Origin: Paucidesulfovibrio longus DSM 6739
GTDB taxonomy: Bacteria > Desulfobacterota > Desulfovibrionia > Desulfovibrionales > Desulfovibrionaceae
Length of the DNA stretch: 64,000 nt
NCBI RefSeq assembly: GCF_000420485.1
Contig: NZ_ATVA01000016.1
Coordinates: 2,501 to 66,500 of the forward strand
Direction of reading: 5' to 3'
Shown: positions 1-10,126 of the stretch, in pieces
Numbering within the stretch: the stretch's first letter is position 1
How the letters are laid out: every line of letters starts with the position of its first letter
The notes under the pieces: model-generated
Database searches by the model: none
The model's input: only the letters and a program-made list of their open reading frames with translations
What the model was told of the DNA's origin: nothing
Position numbers and translations under genes: made by a program

Positions 1-1918
<1,918 letters not shown>

Positions 1919-1951
1919 TCATTCTCTCCCTCCCTATGAAACTATATATTT

Positions 1952-2069
1952 GTCCTGGTGACCAAGGAGAAGGGGGTACACCCGATCCCATTCCGAACTC
2001 GGAAGTTAAGCCCTTCATCGCCGATGATACTGCAATTTAAATTGTGGGAAAGTAGGTCGTCGCCAGGAC
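1952..2069 (+). rRNA. rrf: 5S ribosomal RNA
   Basis: A segment of about 118 bases begins gtcctggtgacc and ends gtcgccaggac, so its ends pair to form the terminal helix of 5S rRNA. It carries the conserved internal sequence cccgatcccattccgaactcggaagttaagcc-like core around 1980-2011. It lies about 33 bases after the 23S end, the usual bacterial 23S-5S order, and is followed at once by a terminator. No tRNA lies between 23S and 5S or after 5S. Confidence 0.96.
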
Positions 2070-2079
2070 TTTTCATTTC

Positions 2080-2116
2080 AGGAGCGCCGTGAGCAATCAC
2101 GGCGCTCCTGTTTTGT
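2080..2116 (+). terminator. Intrinsic terminator of the rRNA operon
   Basis: A 12-bp perfect stem (ggagcgccgtga 2081-2092 with tcacggcgctcc 2097-2108) has a GCAA tetraloop and is followed by tgttttgttt. It sits about ten bases after the 5S gene, so it ends the rRNA transcript. Confidence 0.93.
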
Positions 2117-2718
2117 TTCATGAATCTCCGCTCCCTTTTCTCCGCTCCGCTCTCTCCGCCCTTCGCTTCCGCTTCCTCCACGCATCCGACCGGCCGGAAC
2201 AGCCAGGAATATGGCTTCCCAGTGCCGCTGGGAGTGCACGCCTCTGCGCGCTTCGGGCAGCATTCAGCCCCCCATTTTGACCGGGCACCTCCCGGAGTAG
2301 CCCCTTTTCGGCCGGGACTTCAGCCAAGCTCGGAAGCCGAGCTGGCGGTATGTCCTGCACCAGCCTTGCCAGACTCTGTCCGCCGTCTCCCGCCGTCGCT
2401 CGCTGCCACACGCCGTCGCCCGCCTGCCCTTCGCTTTGCCGCAAAGCCAACCGTGCTCGCCCCCTTGCCTTGCTTCCTCGCATGGTCTGCTCGCCCGGCA
2501 TCGCGACATGCGCACATCCTGCCCATTCCCGATTCTCGCGAGGCAGGCTGGCGATCAAACACGCTAAGGCAGGGCGCAACTTGCGTCGAAGGTTCACCCC
2601 AACCGCGCGAGGTAGAGGGAATCTAAGCCCGATCCCACTGAATCCATTCCCTGTCTCGTTCCCATCGTACCTCAGTCATGCCGTCTTCGATTTCAAACCG
2701 CGGGGAATGCACGGCGGG
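2117..2718. other. Gene-free spacer between rRNA operon and glcB
   Basis: About 600 bases lack a supportable gene. Open frames exist on both strands, but they are Arg/Pro/Ala/Cys-rich, overlap each other on opposite strands, have no convincing ribosome binding site and resemble no family. They look like open frames produced by GC-rich, C-biased sequence. No RNA gene or repeat was recognised here. Confidence 0.6.
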
Positions 2719-2746
2719 TTGATTCCTGACCGTTTCCGGGTACAAT
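2719..2746 (+). promoter_or_regulatory. Possible sigma-70 promoter for glcB
   Basis: TTGATT (2719-2724) and TACAAT (2741-2746) are separated by 16 bases, about 160 bases ahead of glcB. The hexamers are good but not perfect, and no operator is recognisable. This is inference only. Confidence 0.35.
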
Positions 2747-2906
2747 CCCAGCTTGATCCTGCGCTGCGTTTCCACGCTCCGGCCTGGCGTCCGGAAGTGG
2801 CCAATTCGCCCCCCGCAGGAGCGACGAGTCGTAAAGCTCGTATCCATCCGGGACGGAAACCGGTTGATGCCCTGAAATATCCTGTATCGGCAAAAGGAGT
2901 CTTTCG

Positions 2907-5072
2907 ATGTCCGAGCGCATCCAGTCAGGCGGTCTTTCCATTTCCCGTCCGCTGCACGAAGTCATTCAATCCGCTTTGATCGGATCAGGCTTGAGTGAAG
3001 AGGGGTTCTGGCAATCTCTTGCGCACATCGCGGCCAAGCTCGGCCCAAGCAACAGGCATTTGCTGGCGAAGAGGGAGGCGTTGCAGTCCTCCATCGACGA
3101 CTGGCATCGTACGAACCCCGGCAAGCCCGACCCGGCGGACTATCGTTTTTTTCTGGAAGAAATCGGGTACTTGCTGCCCGAAGGGTCTGATTTCAAGATT
3201 GAAACCGAAAATGTCGATCCGGAGATCGCCACCATTGCCGGGCCGCAGCTCGTCGTGCCCATCACCATTGCCCGCTACGCACTGAACGCGGCGAACGCCC
3301 GCTGGGGCAGCCTTTATGACGCTTTGTACGGCAGCGACGTAATTCCTGAGTCGGCGGGCGCGGAAAAGGGTACAAAATACAATCCGAAGCGCGGCGAGTT
3401 GGTTTTCTCCCAAACTTCCAGGTTTCTGGATATGTCGGTTCCTTTGGAAGACGGCTCTCATGCCGACGCGGTCAAATACGCTTTGTCTGCGGATGGAAGC
3501 CATGTTGTCGTTCAATTGAGTGACGGGTCCATGGTTTCGCTCCTGCGTCCGGAGCAGTTTGTCGGCAACGCCAGCCAAGGCGCCTGCCTCGTTTTTCGCA
3601 GCAACGGGCTGCATGTCGAACTGCAAATCGACCGCGCACATGCCGTGGGCGGTTCCCATCCAGCCGGCATCAAGGACGTTCTTCTGGAATCCGCCTTGAC
3701 CACCATTCTCGACTGCGAGGACTCCGTCGCTGTTGTGGACGGCGACGACAAGGCCCTGGCCTATGCGAATTTGCTCGGACTGGTTCGCGGCGATTTGGAG
3801 GCAGCGTTCGTCAAGGGCGGCAAGCGCGTGACGCGGGGATTGAATCCGGATAGACGCTTTGTCGGCCCTTCGGGTGAACCCGTGACGCTGTCGGGGCGGA
3901 GTCTGCTTCTGGTCCGCAACGTGGGGCACCTGATGACCACCCCGGCGGTTCTTGATGCGGACGGCAGAGAGCTGCCCGAAGGATTTCTCGACGCCATGGC
4001 CACGGGGCTGATTTTTTCGCATGATCTTGCGGGACGCTCTCGCCTGCGGAACAGCAGCGCGGGAAGCGTGTACATCGTCAAACCGAAAATGCACGGGCCG
4101 GAGGAAGTCGCCCTGACCTGCGAGCTTTTCGAGCATGTGGAAAAGGCTCTTGATCTGCCCGCGCGCAGTCTCAAGCTGGGAATCATGGATGAGGAGCGCC
4201 GCACCACGTTGAATCTGAAGGAGTGCATCCGGGCCGCCAAGGATCGGATCATCTTCATCAATACGGGTTTCCTGGACCGGACCGGCGACGAAATCCACAC
4301 CAGCATGGAGGCCGGGCCCATGGTTCCCAAGGAGGAGATGAAGTCCCAGCCCTGGATCGCCGCCTATGAGGACTGGAATGTGGACGTGGGGCTGGCTTGT
4401 GGCCTGAGCGGACGCGCCCAGATAGGCAAGGGCATGTGGGCCAAGCCGGACAGGCTTGCCGAGATGGTGGAGACCAAGGGGACGCATCCCCGCGCGGGCG
4501 CCAACTGCGCCTGGGTTCCCTCTCCCACGGCGGCCACTCTCCACGCCATGCACTACCATGAGGTGGACGTTTTCGCTCGGCAACGCGAGTTGTCCGGGAA
4601 ACGCCGGGCCACGCTCGATCAACTGCTGACGATCCCGCTCATGGGGGCCGGCCGTCCGTCTGCCCAGGAAATAGAGCGCGAGCTGAGCAACAACTGCCAG
4701 TCTATCCTGGGATATGTCGTGCGCTGGATCGACCAGGGCATCGGTTGCTCCAAGGTGCCGGACATCAACGATGTGGGCCTGATGGAGGATCGCGCCACGC
4801 TGCGCATTTCCAGCCAGCACATCGCCAATTGGCTGCGGCATGGCGTGTGTTCCCGCGATCAGGTCGCGGCCGTGCTCAGGCGCATGGCCGCCGTGGTGGA
4901 CCGCCAGAACCAGGGCGACCCGGCATATCGGCCCATGGCCGCCGATTTCGATGCCAGCGTGGCCTTCCAGGCTGCCAGCGATTTGATTTTCCTGGGGTGC
5001 GAGCAACCGAGCGGCTATACGGAGCCGCTTCTTCACGCCAGAAGGCGTGAAGCCAAGGCCCGGTTCGGCTGA
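2907..5072 (+). CDS. glcB: Malate synthase G
   Basis: Condenses glyoxylate with acetyl-CoA to malate in the cytoplasm (glyoxylate/glycolate metabolism). The 721-residue length matches the G isoform, which is longer than isoform A. Conserved blocks include [51 protein letters not shown] (the catalytic core) and [12 protein letters not shown], with the late [17 protein letters not shown] stretch also typical of the G type. The ATG at 2907 follows a strong AAAAGGAG (2893-2900). No isocitrate lyase or glycolate oxidase gene is adjacent, so glyoxylate must come from elsewhere. It is a monocistronic gene with its own terminator. Confidence 0.97.
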   Translation: MSERIQSGGLSISRPLHEVIQSALIGSGLSEEGFWQSLAHIAAKLGPSNRHLLAKREALQSSIDDWHRTNPGKPDPADYRFFLEEIGYLLPEGSDFKIETENVDPEIATIAGPQLVVPITIARYALNAANARWGSLYDALYGSDVIPESAGAEKGTKYNPKRGELVFSQTSRFLDMSVPLEDGSHADAVKYALSADGSHVVVQLSDGSMVSLLRPEQFVGNASQGACLVFRSNGLHVELQIDRAHAVGGSHPAGIKDVLLESALTTILDCEDSVAVVDGDDKALAYANLLGLVRGDLEAAFVKGGKRVTRGLNPDRRFVGPSGEPVTLSGRSLLLVRNVGHLMTTPAVLDADGRELPEGFLDAMATGLIFSHDLAGRSRLRNSSAGSVYIVKPKMHGPEEVALTCELFEHVEKALDLPARSLKLGIMDEERRTTLNLKECIRAAKDRIIFINTGFLDRTGDEIHTSMEAGPMVPKEEMKSQPWIAAYEDWNVDVGLACGLSGRAQIGKGMWAKPDRLAEMVETKGTHPRAGANCAWVPSPTAATLHAMHYHEVDVFARQRELSGKRRATLDQLLTIPLMGAGRPSAQEIERELSNNCQSILGYVVRWIDQGIGCSKVPDINDVGLMEDRATLRISSQHIANWLRHGVCSRDQVAAVLRRMAAVVDRQNQGDPAYRPMAADFDASVAFQAASDLIFLGCEQPSGYTEPLLHARRREAKARFG

Positions 5073-5131
5073 TCGTTCGGCTGGCGTCCGTGAACGGTAT
5101 GCCGTGCCGCCGATTCCGGCTTGAAACAGAA

Positions 5132-5171
5132 AAGAGCGCCGTGGCTGTTCCCACGGCGCTCTTCACTTTTT
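5132..5171 (+). terminator. Terminator after glcB, probably bidirectional
   Basis: An 11-bp perfect stem (gagcgccgtgg 5134-5144 with ccacggcgctc 5151-5161) is followed by ttcacttttt. It lies between convergent glcB and the MucR-like gene. The A-rich left flank (gaaacagaaa) gives it some capacity to act on the minus strand too. Its core resembles the rRNA terminator stem (gagcgccgtg). Confidence 0.85.
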
Positions 5172-5207
5172 GGGCGCGATTCGGCCTGCGGTTGCCTCTC
5201 CGGTGCG

Positions 5208-5597
5208 TCAGGCGACATTGCCGCGCTTTTTCCAAAGCTGCATCTCCTGCATTCGTTTGCGCCGTTCGCGCTGGAGCGCTTTGCAGACAAGAGGCTGGTT
5301 CTTCCTGTATCCCCATTTGGCCCTGTATTCGTCCGGGGTCAGTCCGAATTTCGCCAAGTGTTTTTTGGTGAGAATTTTGAAAGGCTGGCCGGATTCAAGG
5401 CAGACGATGCTCTGTTCGCGGATCGCCTTTTGCGGATCCGGGAAATCGGAAACAGGTTTCGGCGCGGCTCCTTCCGCAAGTCCACGAATGCTTTCGGAGA
5501 GCTGCCGGACCATTTCCGTGATCTCCTCGTCGGTCATGATCCGCACGCCTGCCTGGGCTTTTGCGATTTCGAGAGCTTCCTTGAGAAATTCATCCAT
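5208..5597 (-). CDS. MucR/Ros-family transcriptional regulator, zinc ligands degenerate
   Basis: A 129-residue DNA-binding regulator of the Ros/MucR family, recognised by the C-terminal block FKILTKKHLAKFGLTPDEY followed by RAKWG, the hallmark of the family. The Ros finger uses C-x2-C (or C-x2-D) and two histidines. Here only C66 and H80 remain: position 69 is Ser, and the final His positions are F84/G85. Zinc binding is therefore unlikely, as in the known zinc-free members from Mesorhizobium loti. The start at 5597 was chosen over an upstream ATG because the complement carries AAGGAG seven bases before it. The target genes are unknown. Confidence 0.88.
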   Translation of the reverse strand: MDEFLKEALEIAKAQAGVRIMTDEEITEMVRQLSESIRGLAEGAAPKPVSDFPDPQKAIREQSIVCLESGQPFKILTKKHLAKFGLTPDEYRAKWGYRKNQPLVCKALQRERRKRMQEMQLWKKRGNVA

Positions 5598-5830
5598 GGC
5601 GGGCTCCTTTGAAATATTTCTGTTAACAGCGTTTTGCTTGTATAAGAACAAGAATATTTAGCATGACGCGAGAAAGGCGTCCAGAGCTTGAGATTCAGGT
5701 TTTCCGCATCTCAAGGTGACGGTCCGGAGACAGGCGTCGGCTTCCCTTGCCGTGTGCCGGGCCATGTCGTATAGCCAACTATCGCATCGTTTCATGTACC
5801 AATTCATCCTTGCGCACAGGAGGGGAGATC

Positions 5831-6523
5831 ATGCTCAACGACAACGAAACCGCCTCGACACCTCGGGAAGGCAAGGCTCCTTCCGAATCGAAGCCCGATA
5901 ATTTTGCCGGGAGCCCCGCGTCCGCATCCCGCCGCGACCTGAGTAGAATATCGCTCGTGATTTCTCTGCTTTCCCTGGTCCTGGTCGCCATCTTCTTCTT
6001 CGGCCTGAACCGGAATCTCAGCGGCCTGGCGCGAGAGGTGCAGGACTACAACGCCATGAAGAACAGCGTGACCTCGCTGGACGCCTACGTGGACGACATC
6101 CTCGGACAGATGGGACGGATCAACGCGCAGCTGCTCAATATCGACGAGCGCCGCAGGGCCACGGTGGTCAAGATCCTCATGGAGTCCATGCTCGACGACA
6201 TGATTCAAAAGACTTCGTTTTTGAGTGCGCAGCTCGGCTCCGCTCCGGAAGCGGCAAAATTGCAGCAGATCCAAGCGTTGCTGCTGGAACTTCGCCATCC
6301 TGCCGCCGCTCCGGCGGCCGTGCAGCCCGCTCCGGCCGGGCCCGATCCCGTGGGGCAGGCCGAGGTGAAGCCGTCCGGGGACGAGACGCGCCCGGAATCC
6401 GTCCAGGAGCCCCCTCAGGAATCCGCTCCGGTCCCCTCCTCGGAGGAAGCCTCGCCAGAGCAGGGCTCCGGAGAGCCGACTCCCCCTTCGGGCGGGGGGG
6501 AACCAACGACCATGACGCAGTAA
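5831..6523 (+). CDS. Single-pass membrane protein of unknown function
   Basis: A 230-residue protein with no family I recognise. Residues about 1-38 are polar. One transmembrane segment follows (LVISLLSLVLVAIFFFGL, about 43-62), then a helical stretch with heptad-like spacing (about 65-155, likely coiled coil). The tail (about 160-230) is rich in Pro, Glu and Ala and is probably disordered. The ATG at 5831 is preceded by aggaggggag. The architecture suggests an anchored helical protein, but the topology is uncertain. The gene stands alone between the MucR-like gene and a terminator. Confidence 0.75.
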   Translation: MLNDNETASTPREGKAPSESKPDNFAGSPASASRRDLSRISLVISLLSLVLVAIFFFGLNRNLSGLAREVQDYNAMKNSVTSLDAYVDDILGQMGRINAQLLNIDERRRATVVKILMESMLDDMIQKTSFLSAQLGSAPEAAKLQQIQALLLELRHPAAAPAAVQPAPAGPDPVGQAEVKPSGDETRPESVQEPPQESAPVPSSEEASPEQGSGEPTPPSGGGEPTTMTQ

Positions 6524-6552
6524 CGAAGCCGCATCAAGCGGTGCATATCCAA

Positions 6553-6577
6553 GGGAGGCATAAGCCTCCCTTTTTTT
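6553..6577 (+). terminator. Intrinsic terminator after the membrane protein gene
   Basis: Stem gggaggc (6553-6559), loop ATAA and gcctccc (6564-6570) are followed directly by seven T residues (6571-6577). Confidence 0.92.
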
Positions 6578-6801
6578 GTCCCTACCTTATCGGCGAGGAG
6601 GGGAGGGGGGCGAATCGCGACGCGAGCTTCCGGAACGTGTTCTGCCCTTGGGAGGAAGACGGGGAGCATTCGCATCGCCCTGCGCGAGGGGAATGCGTCT
6701 TTTCTGGAAGGGGGCGCAGACGGGAAAAGAGACGGCGAAGGAGAGCTGGTAGGATCGTCGCGGGGCGCACTCGCGATGGCTGCCTGCCGGGTGGACAGTA
6801 A

Positions 6802-6913
6802 TGAACAACTGTTCAGTGGTGAACAACGACGATGCGCAAACTCTTTGGAAAAGTGTTGACAACAGAAGAAAGCGCGGATATTTATCGGACAGTTGAACAA
6901 CAATGAACAGTTG
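6802..6913 (+). promoter_or_regulatory. Promoter bracketed by TGAACA repeats, ahead of the MerR-like gene
   Basis: A sigma-70-like promoter (TTGACA 6856-6861, 17-base spacer, TATTTA 6879-6884) lies inside an array of TGAACA half-sites. These are an inverted pair TGAACA-ac-TGTTCA at 6802-6815, a single site at 6820-6825, and two direct sites at 6894-6899 and 6904-6909. The longer unit TGAACAGTTG recurs in both orientations. Sites lie both upstream of -35 and downstream of -10, the layout expected of an operator. Autoregulation by the MerR-like product is inferred, not shown. The stretch 6578-6795 before it holds no recognisable gene. Confidence 0.6.
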
Positions 6914-6924
6914 GCGAAAAACGG

Positions 6925-7842
6925 ATGACCAAGAAGTTCATCAGTCTGCGCGAGGTGGCGCGGCAGCTCAATATCCCGCCGTCCACCGTCGTATATTATA
7001 AGGACAGGTTCTCTGAATTTGTCCCCTCTCAGGGTGGAGAGGGGAGGCGTAAGCGTTACCCGGCTGAAGTGATCGATATTTTCAGGAGGATTCGCGAGAT
7101 GTTCAACAACAACTGGTCCACGGAACAAATCGAGCAGGAGCTGGCGCTGCGCTACGCGTCCGGCGGTTCCGTCGCTGAGGCGCGCTCCGAAAAACCTGCC
7201 GAGGACATGGACAGCATGGTCCGGGGCATGGGCGGCGTGCTGGAAAAGATGACCGACCTGCTTGAGAACCAGAGCCTGTTCCGGAGCGAGATCCGTTCCC
7301 TGCGGGACGAGCTCGCCGGATTGAAGCAAGAGCGCCAGCAGAGCGAAAAACGCTACCTCGGTGCGCTGGAGCAGATGGAGCAGGAGGTGGCCTCCCTGCG
7401 GCGCGCCAAGGACGAGCTGGAACGGCTGCTTCGGCAGGGCGGTTCCGGCGCTCCCGTGTTCCCTTCGGAAGAATATCTTTCCCGTCCGCTGGTCATCCGC
7501 ACCGAGCAGGGCGAATACCTGGGCGTGCTCGGCAAGGTGCAGAAGCATTTCGCCCTGCGGGATTTCGTGTTCATGATCGAGCGGAACGCCGCTGCCGGAC
7601 GCCGCATGGACATGTCCTGGGAAAAGCGCGACGACCACTGGGTGTTGCTCGTTTCCGCGCGCGATTCCGAAGATGCCCGCGAGCAGCACGTGGTGCTCGT
7701 GACCCAGAAGACCGTGACCCCCAGCCGCAATACGGTGACGGAGATCGTTCGCCTGAACATCAACGGCAACGACGTGCCGGATTCGCTCTTGTTGTCGCTG
7801 TTCAAGAAGGTCAAGGACGGTTTCGACGCCTGGAATCGATGA
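6925..7842 (+). CDS. MerR-like helix-turn-helix protein with coiled coil
   Basis: A 305-residue protein. The N-terminus (about 5-75) matches the MerR-type winged helix: FISLREVARQLNIPPSTVVYYK, then GRRKRYPAEVIDIFRRIREM. A long helical region (about 95-170, Glu/Arg/Leu-rich) should form a coiled coil, and a C-terminal alpha/beta region (about 175-300) has no family I recognise. Classical MerR effector-domain cysteines are absent, so metal sensing is unlikely. The ATG at 6925 has only a weak ribosome site. The upstream repeat array suggests self-control. It is probably a DNA-binding regulator or nucleoid/segregation-type factor of unknown target. Confidence 0.72.
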   Translation: MTKKFISLREVARQLNIPPSTVVYYKDRFSEFVPSQGGEGRRKRYPAEVIDIFRRIREMFNNNWSTEQIEQELALRYASGGSVAEARSEKPAEDMDSMVRGMGGVLEKMTDLLENQSLFRSEIRSLRDELAGLKQERQQSEKRYLGALEQMEQEVASLRRAKDELERLLRQGGSGAPVFPSEEYLSRPLVIRTEQGEYLGVLGKVQKHFALRDFVFMIERNAAAGRRMDMSWEKRDDHWVLLVSARDSEDAREQHVVLVTQKTVTPSRNTVTEIVRLNINGNDVPDSLLLSLFKKVKDGFDAWNR

Positions 7843-7993
7843 TTTTCCGGCGGGGTGCAACTTATCCTGTACGCTTTTGGCGTATTGGGCTATGCGGAAC
7901 CGACGATCAATTATTACTAGAAAAAGTCTTGATGTATGAACGTATTTCAGGTTATTGGGTCGTAACATGTCATACGAGGCGGAGGGGGGGCGC

Positions 7994-8422
7994 ATGCCGC
8001 AGGTTGCTGCAAGGATAACCCACGACCAGGAGAAGTGGCTCAAGGAGTTCTTCAAGACGAAGAGCGCCGGTGCCGAGTTCATCCTGCCCTGGGCCGTGGA
8101 CGTATTCTTCCGTTGCATCCGCAACGTCTCCAACGAATTTTCCGTGGCCGAGCTCAAGACCGTTCTCGAAGCCCACCGCGAGGTCAAGCTCCTCCCCAAT
8201 CAGTCCAAGCAGGCCTATCTTCAGCTGCGCGTCGAGGAGGCCTGCGACGAGCGCGGTGCGCACATCCAGCACGGCGCGAGCAAGAGCAATCTGGAAGTCA
8301 AGCTGCGCAGGCTCAACGATCTCCAGGCCACCGCGTTGATGATCTGGGCCACGGCCTACTGGACCAGCAAGACCTGGGACGGCGTCGCCCTCGAAGACTA
8401 CGTCAAGGTTTCCTGCGGCTGA
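7994..8422 (+). CDS. Conserved-looking protein of unknown function
   Basis: A 142-residue soluble protein that I do not assign to a family. It is mostly helical by composition, with a Trp-rich C-terminus (MIWATAYWTSKTW). The start at 7994 (MPQVAARITHD) was preferred to an ATG at 7967 and a TTG at 7955 because GGAGG (7981-7985) sits eight bases before it. Base composition matches the neighbours, so there is no sign of recent transfer. It follows the MerR-like gene by about 150 bases on the same strand and may or may not be co-transcribed. Confidence 0.65.
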   Translation: MPQVAARITHDQEKWLKEFFKTKSAGAEFILPWAVDVFFRCIRNVSNEFSVAELKTVLEAHREVKLLPNQSKQAYLQLRVEEACDERGAHIQHGASKSNLEVKLRRLNDLQATALMIWATAYWTSKTWDGVALEDYVKVSCG

Positions 8423-8540
8423 TCCGGATTGCTCCGTCCAAGTTGACTTCCCCCCGCAACGTTTTCCTGCTATGCACCTTGCGGCGCGGCAGTGACGAAC
8501 GCTCCTCTGCGTTCGCCGTGACTACGCATCCGAGGTTCCC

Positions 8541-9905
8541 ATGAAAAAGCTCCCCTGCATCCTGACCATCGCCGGGTCCGATTCCGGCGGCGGCGCAGGC
8601 ATCCAGGCCGATCTCAAGGCCATTACCGTACTCGGCGGGTACGGCCTTTCCGTGCTGACGGCCTTGACCGCCCAGAACACGAAAGGGGTGGACGCCATTC
8701 ATGCGCCCCCGGCTTCGTTCGTCGCGCAGCAGCTCAAGACCGTGCTGACGGACATCGACGTCGCCGCGGCAAAGACGGGGATGCTGTTTTCTGCTTCCAT
8801 AATGAAAGCCGTGGCCCCCTTTCTCCGCCAGGTCGCCTTTCCCGTCGTGGTGGATCCGGTCTGCGTCAGCCAGAGCGGCCACAAGCTGCTCCAGGACGAT
8901 GCCGTGGAGGCCATGCGCGAATTGATTTTTCCCCATGCGACCCTGCTGACCCCGAACATCCCCGAAGCGGAACTCTTTACCGGCATGGCCATCCGCACGC
9001 CGGAGGACATCGCCCTGGCTGCGGCGCGCCTGCTGGAGATGGGGCCCCGCGCGGTTCTGATCAAGGGCGGGCACGGCCTGGATTCCGTGGCCTCCACGGA
9101 CTGGTACGCCAGGCCCGGACAAAAGCCGCTGCCCTTCATGCAGCGGCGGGTCGGCACCAAGAACAACCATGGGACGGGCTGCACTCTTTCCGCTGCCATC
9201 GCGGCGCATCTGGGACATGGCTTGGAGCTCTCCCAGGCGGTGCGCGAGGCCCAGCGCTATCTGAACCTCTGCCTTCGGGACGAGATCCAGGTGGGGCATG
9301 GGAGCGGACCGCCGAACCATATCGCCCCGCTGCTCAAGGAGCGCGAGCGCTGGCCCGTGCTGCGCGCCCTGGCTGCGGCCGTGGACGAGCTGGCGGCCAT
9401 GCCCGGTCTGGGCAGGCTTGTGGGCCGCGCAGGCATGAATTTCGCCCTGGCCATGCCGTACGCCGCAGGGTTCGACGACGTGGCCAGTCTGGATGCGCCG
9501 CTTTGCCGGGCCGCGGACGATCGCGTCGTCCTGGCGGGACGTCCGGCCTTCGGCGTGGAGCGCGACGAGGCAGCAGCGCTGCTTTCCGCCCGCAAGGTCC
9601 GGGAGGATTTGCATTGCTGCCTGAGTCTGCGGCCCGGCGAGGACATTCTCGCCGCCCTGGAAGGGCTGCACGTCTCCGTGGCCCGCTTCGACCGCGCCGA
9701 CGCTCCGGCCGGACCGGCCCGCAACAGCGACGCCGCCCTGGAGTGGGGGGCGTATCACGCGCTTTCCCAGCACAAGGCCGCGCTGAGCGTGGGCGCCCTG
9801 GTGGACAAGGGGGCGTTCGGGGTGGAAGGGGGAATCTGCCTTTGGGCGTCGGAGCCCTCGGAACTTGTGCGGCTCGTGGCGCGGGTGTTGAAAAAAGTGA
9901 AATAA
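8541..9905 (+). CDS. thiD: Bifunctional HMP/HMP-P kinase fused to ThiN-type thiamine-phosphate synthase
   Basis: A 454-residue cytoplasmic thiamine enzyme. Residues about 1-265 are ThiD: AGSDSGGGAGIQADLK at the substrate site and GTKNNHGTGCTLSAAIAAH at the ATP/anion hole. They phosphorylate hydroxymethylpyrimidine twice. Residues about 275-450 resemble the ThiN domain (VGRAGMNFALAMPYA, then DAALEWGAYHAL and LVDKGAFGVEG), which in archaea joins HMP-PP with thiazole phosphate and can replace ThiE. The fusion thus covers three consecutive reactions. A GAGG site precedes the ATG. No TPP riboswitch was found in the 118 bases upstream, where there is only a 7-bp hairpin (about 8494-8513). Confidence 0.92.
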   Translation: MKKLPCILTIAGSDSGGGAGIQADLKAITVLGGYGLSVLTALTAQNTKGVDAIHAPPASFVAQQLKTVLTDIDVAAAKTGMLFSASIMKAVAPFLRQVAFPVVVDPVCVSQSGHKLLQDDAVEAMRELIFPHATLLTPNIPEAELFTGMAIRTPEDIALAAARLLEMGPRAVLIKGGHGLDSVASTDWYARPGQKPLPFMQRRVGTKNNHGTGCTLSAAIAAHLGHGLELSQAVREAQRYLNLCLRDEIQVGHGSGPPNHIAPLLKERERWPVLRALAAAVDELAAMPGLGRLVGRAGMNFALAMPYAAGFDDVASLDAPLCRAADDRVVLAGRPAFGVERDEAAALLSARKVREDLHCCLSLRPGEDILAALEGLHVSVARFDRADAPAGPARNSDAALEWGAYHALSQHKAALSVGALVDKGAFGVEGGICLWASEPSELVRLVARVLKKVK

Positions 9906-9950
9906 CCTGCTCGCCGGGGGTTGTCTCGGCAGCGGGAGTGGTTATTGGAG

Positions 9951-9980
9951 TTGACAGCGCCCATGAGGGGTGCTCTATAA
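9951..9980 (+). promoter_or_regulatory. Promoter of tRNA-Leu (and possibly tig)
   Basis: A perfect TTGACA (9951-9956) and CTATAA (9975-9980) are 18 bases apart, and the tRNA begins 11 bases later. A GC-rich stretch follows the -10. No terminator separates the tRNA from tig, so read-through is possible. Confidence 0.75.
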
Positions 9981-9991
9981 GCGTCCCTTTT

Positions 9992-10076
9992 GCGAGAGTG
10001 GCGGAATTGGTAGACGCACTGGACTTAGGATCCAGCGGCCTCGTCCATGGGAGTTCGAGTCTCCCCTCTCGCACCA
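9992..10076 (+). tRNA. tRNA-Leu (anticodon UAG)
   Basis: An 85-base class II tRNA. The acceptor stem GCGAGAG pairs with CTCTCGC, the anticodon stem is CTGGA/TCCAG with loop CTTAGGA (anticodon TAG at 10026-10028), a long variable arm follows, and the T arm contains the standard GTTCGAGTC. The 3' CCA is encoded. It reads CUA, and other CUN codons by wobble. Confidence 0.97.
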
Positions 10077-10126
10077 GATATTTCAAGCGACGCAGAACGG
10101 CATGACCTGAGGAGGATATTGGAATC

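Noticed and set aside
2118-2626. Overlapping ORFs on both strands after the rRNA operon
   Set aside because: They are low-complexity, Arg/Pro/Ala/Cys-rich, oppose each other, lack ribosome sites and match no family. GC-rich spacer gives such frames by chance.
2985-5036. 683-codon frame antisense to glcB
   Set aside because: Its translation is typical antisense composition (many His, Gln, Arg, Gly) and the opposite strand is a clear malate synthase.
8423-8540. TPP riboswitch before thiDN
   Set aside because: The conserved CTGAGA and downstream thi-box sequences are absent. Only a short hairpin is seen.
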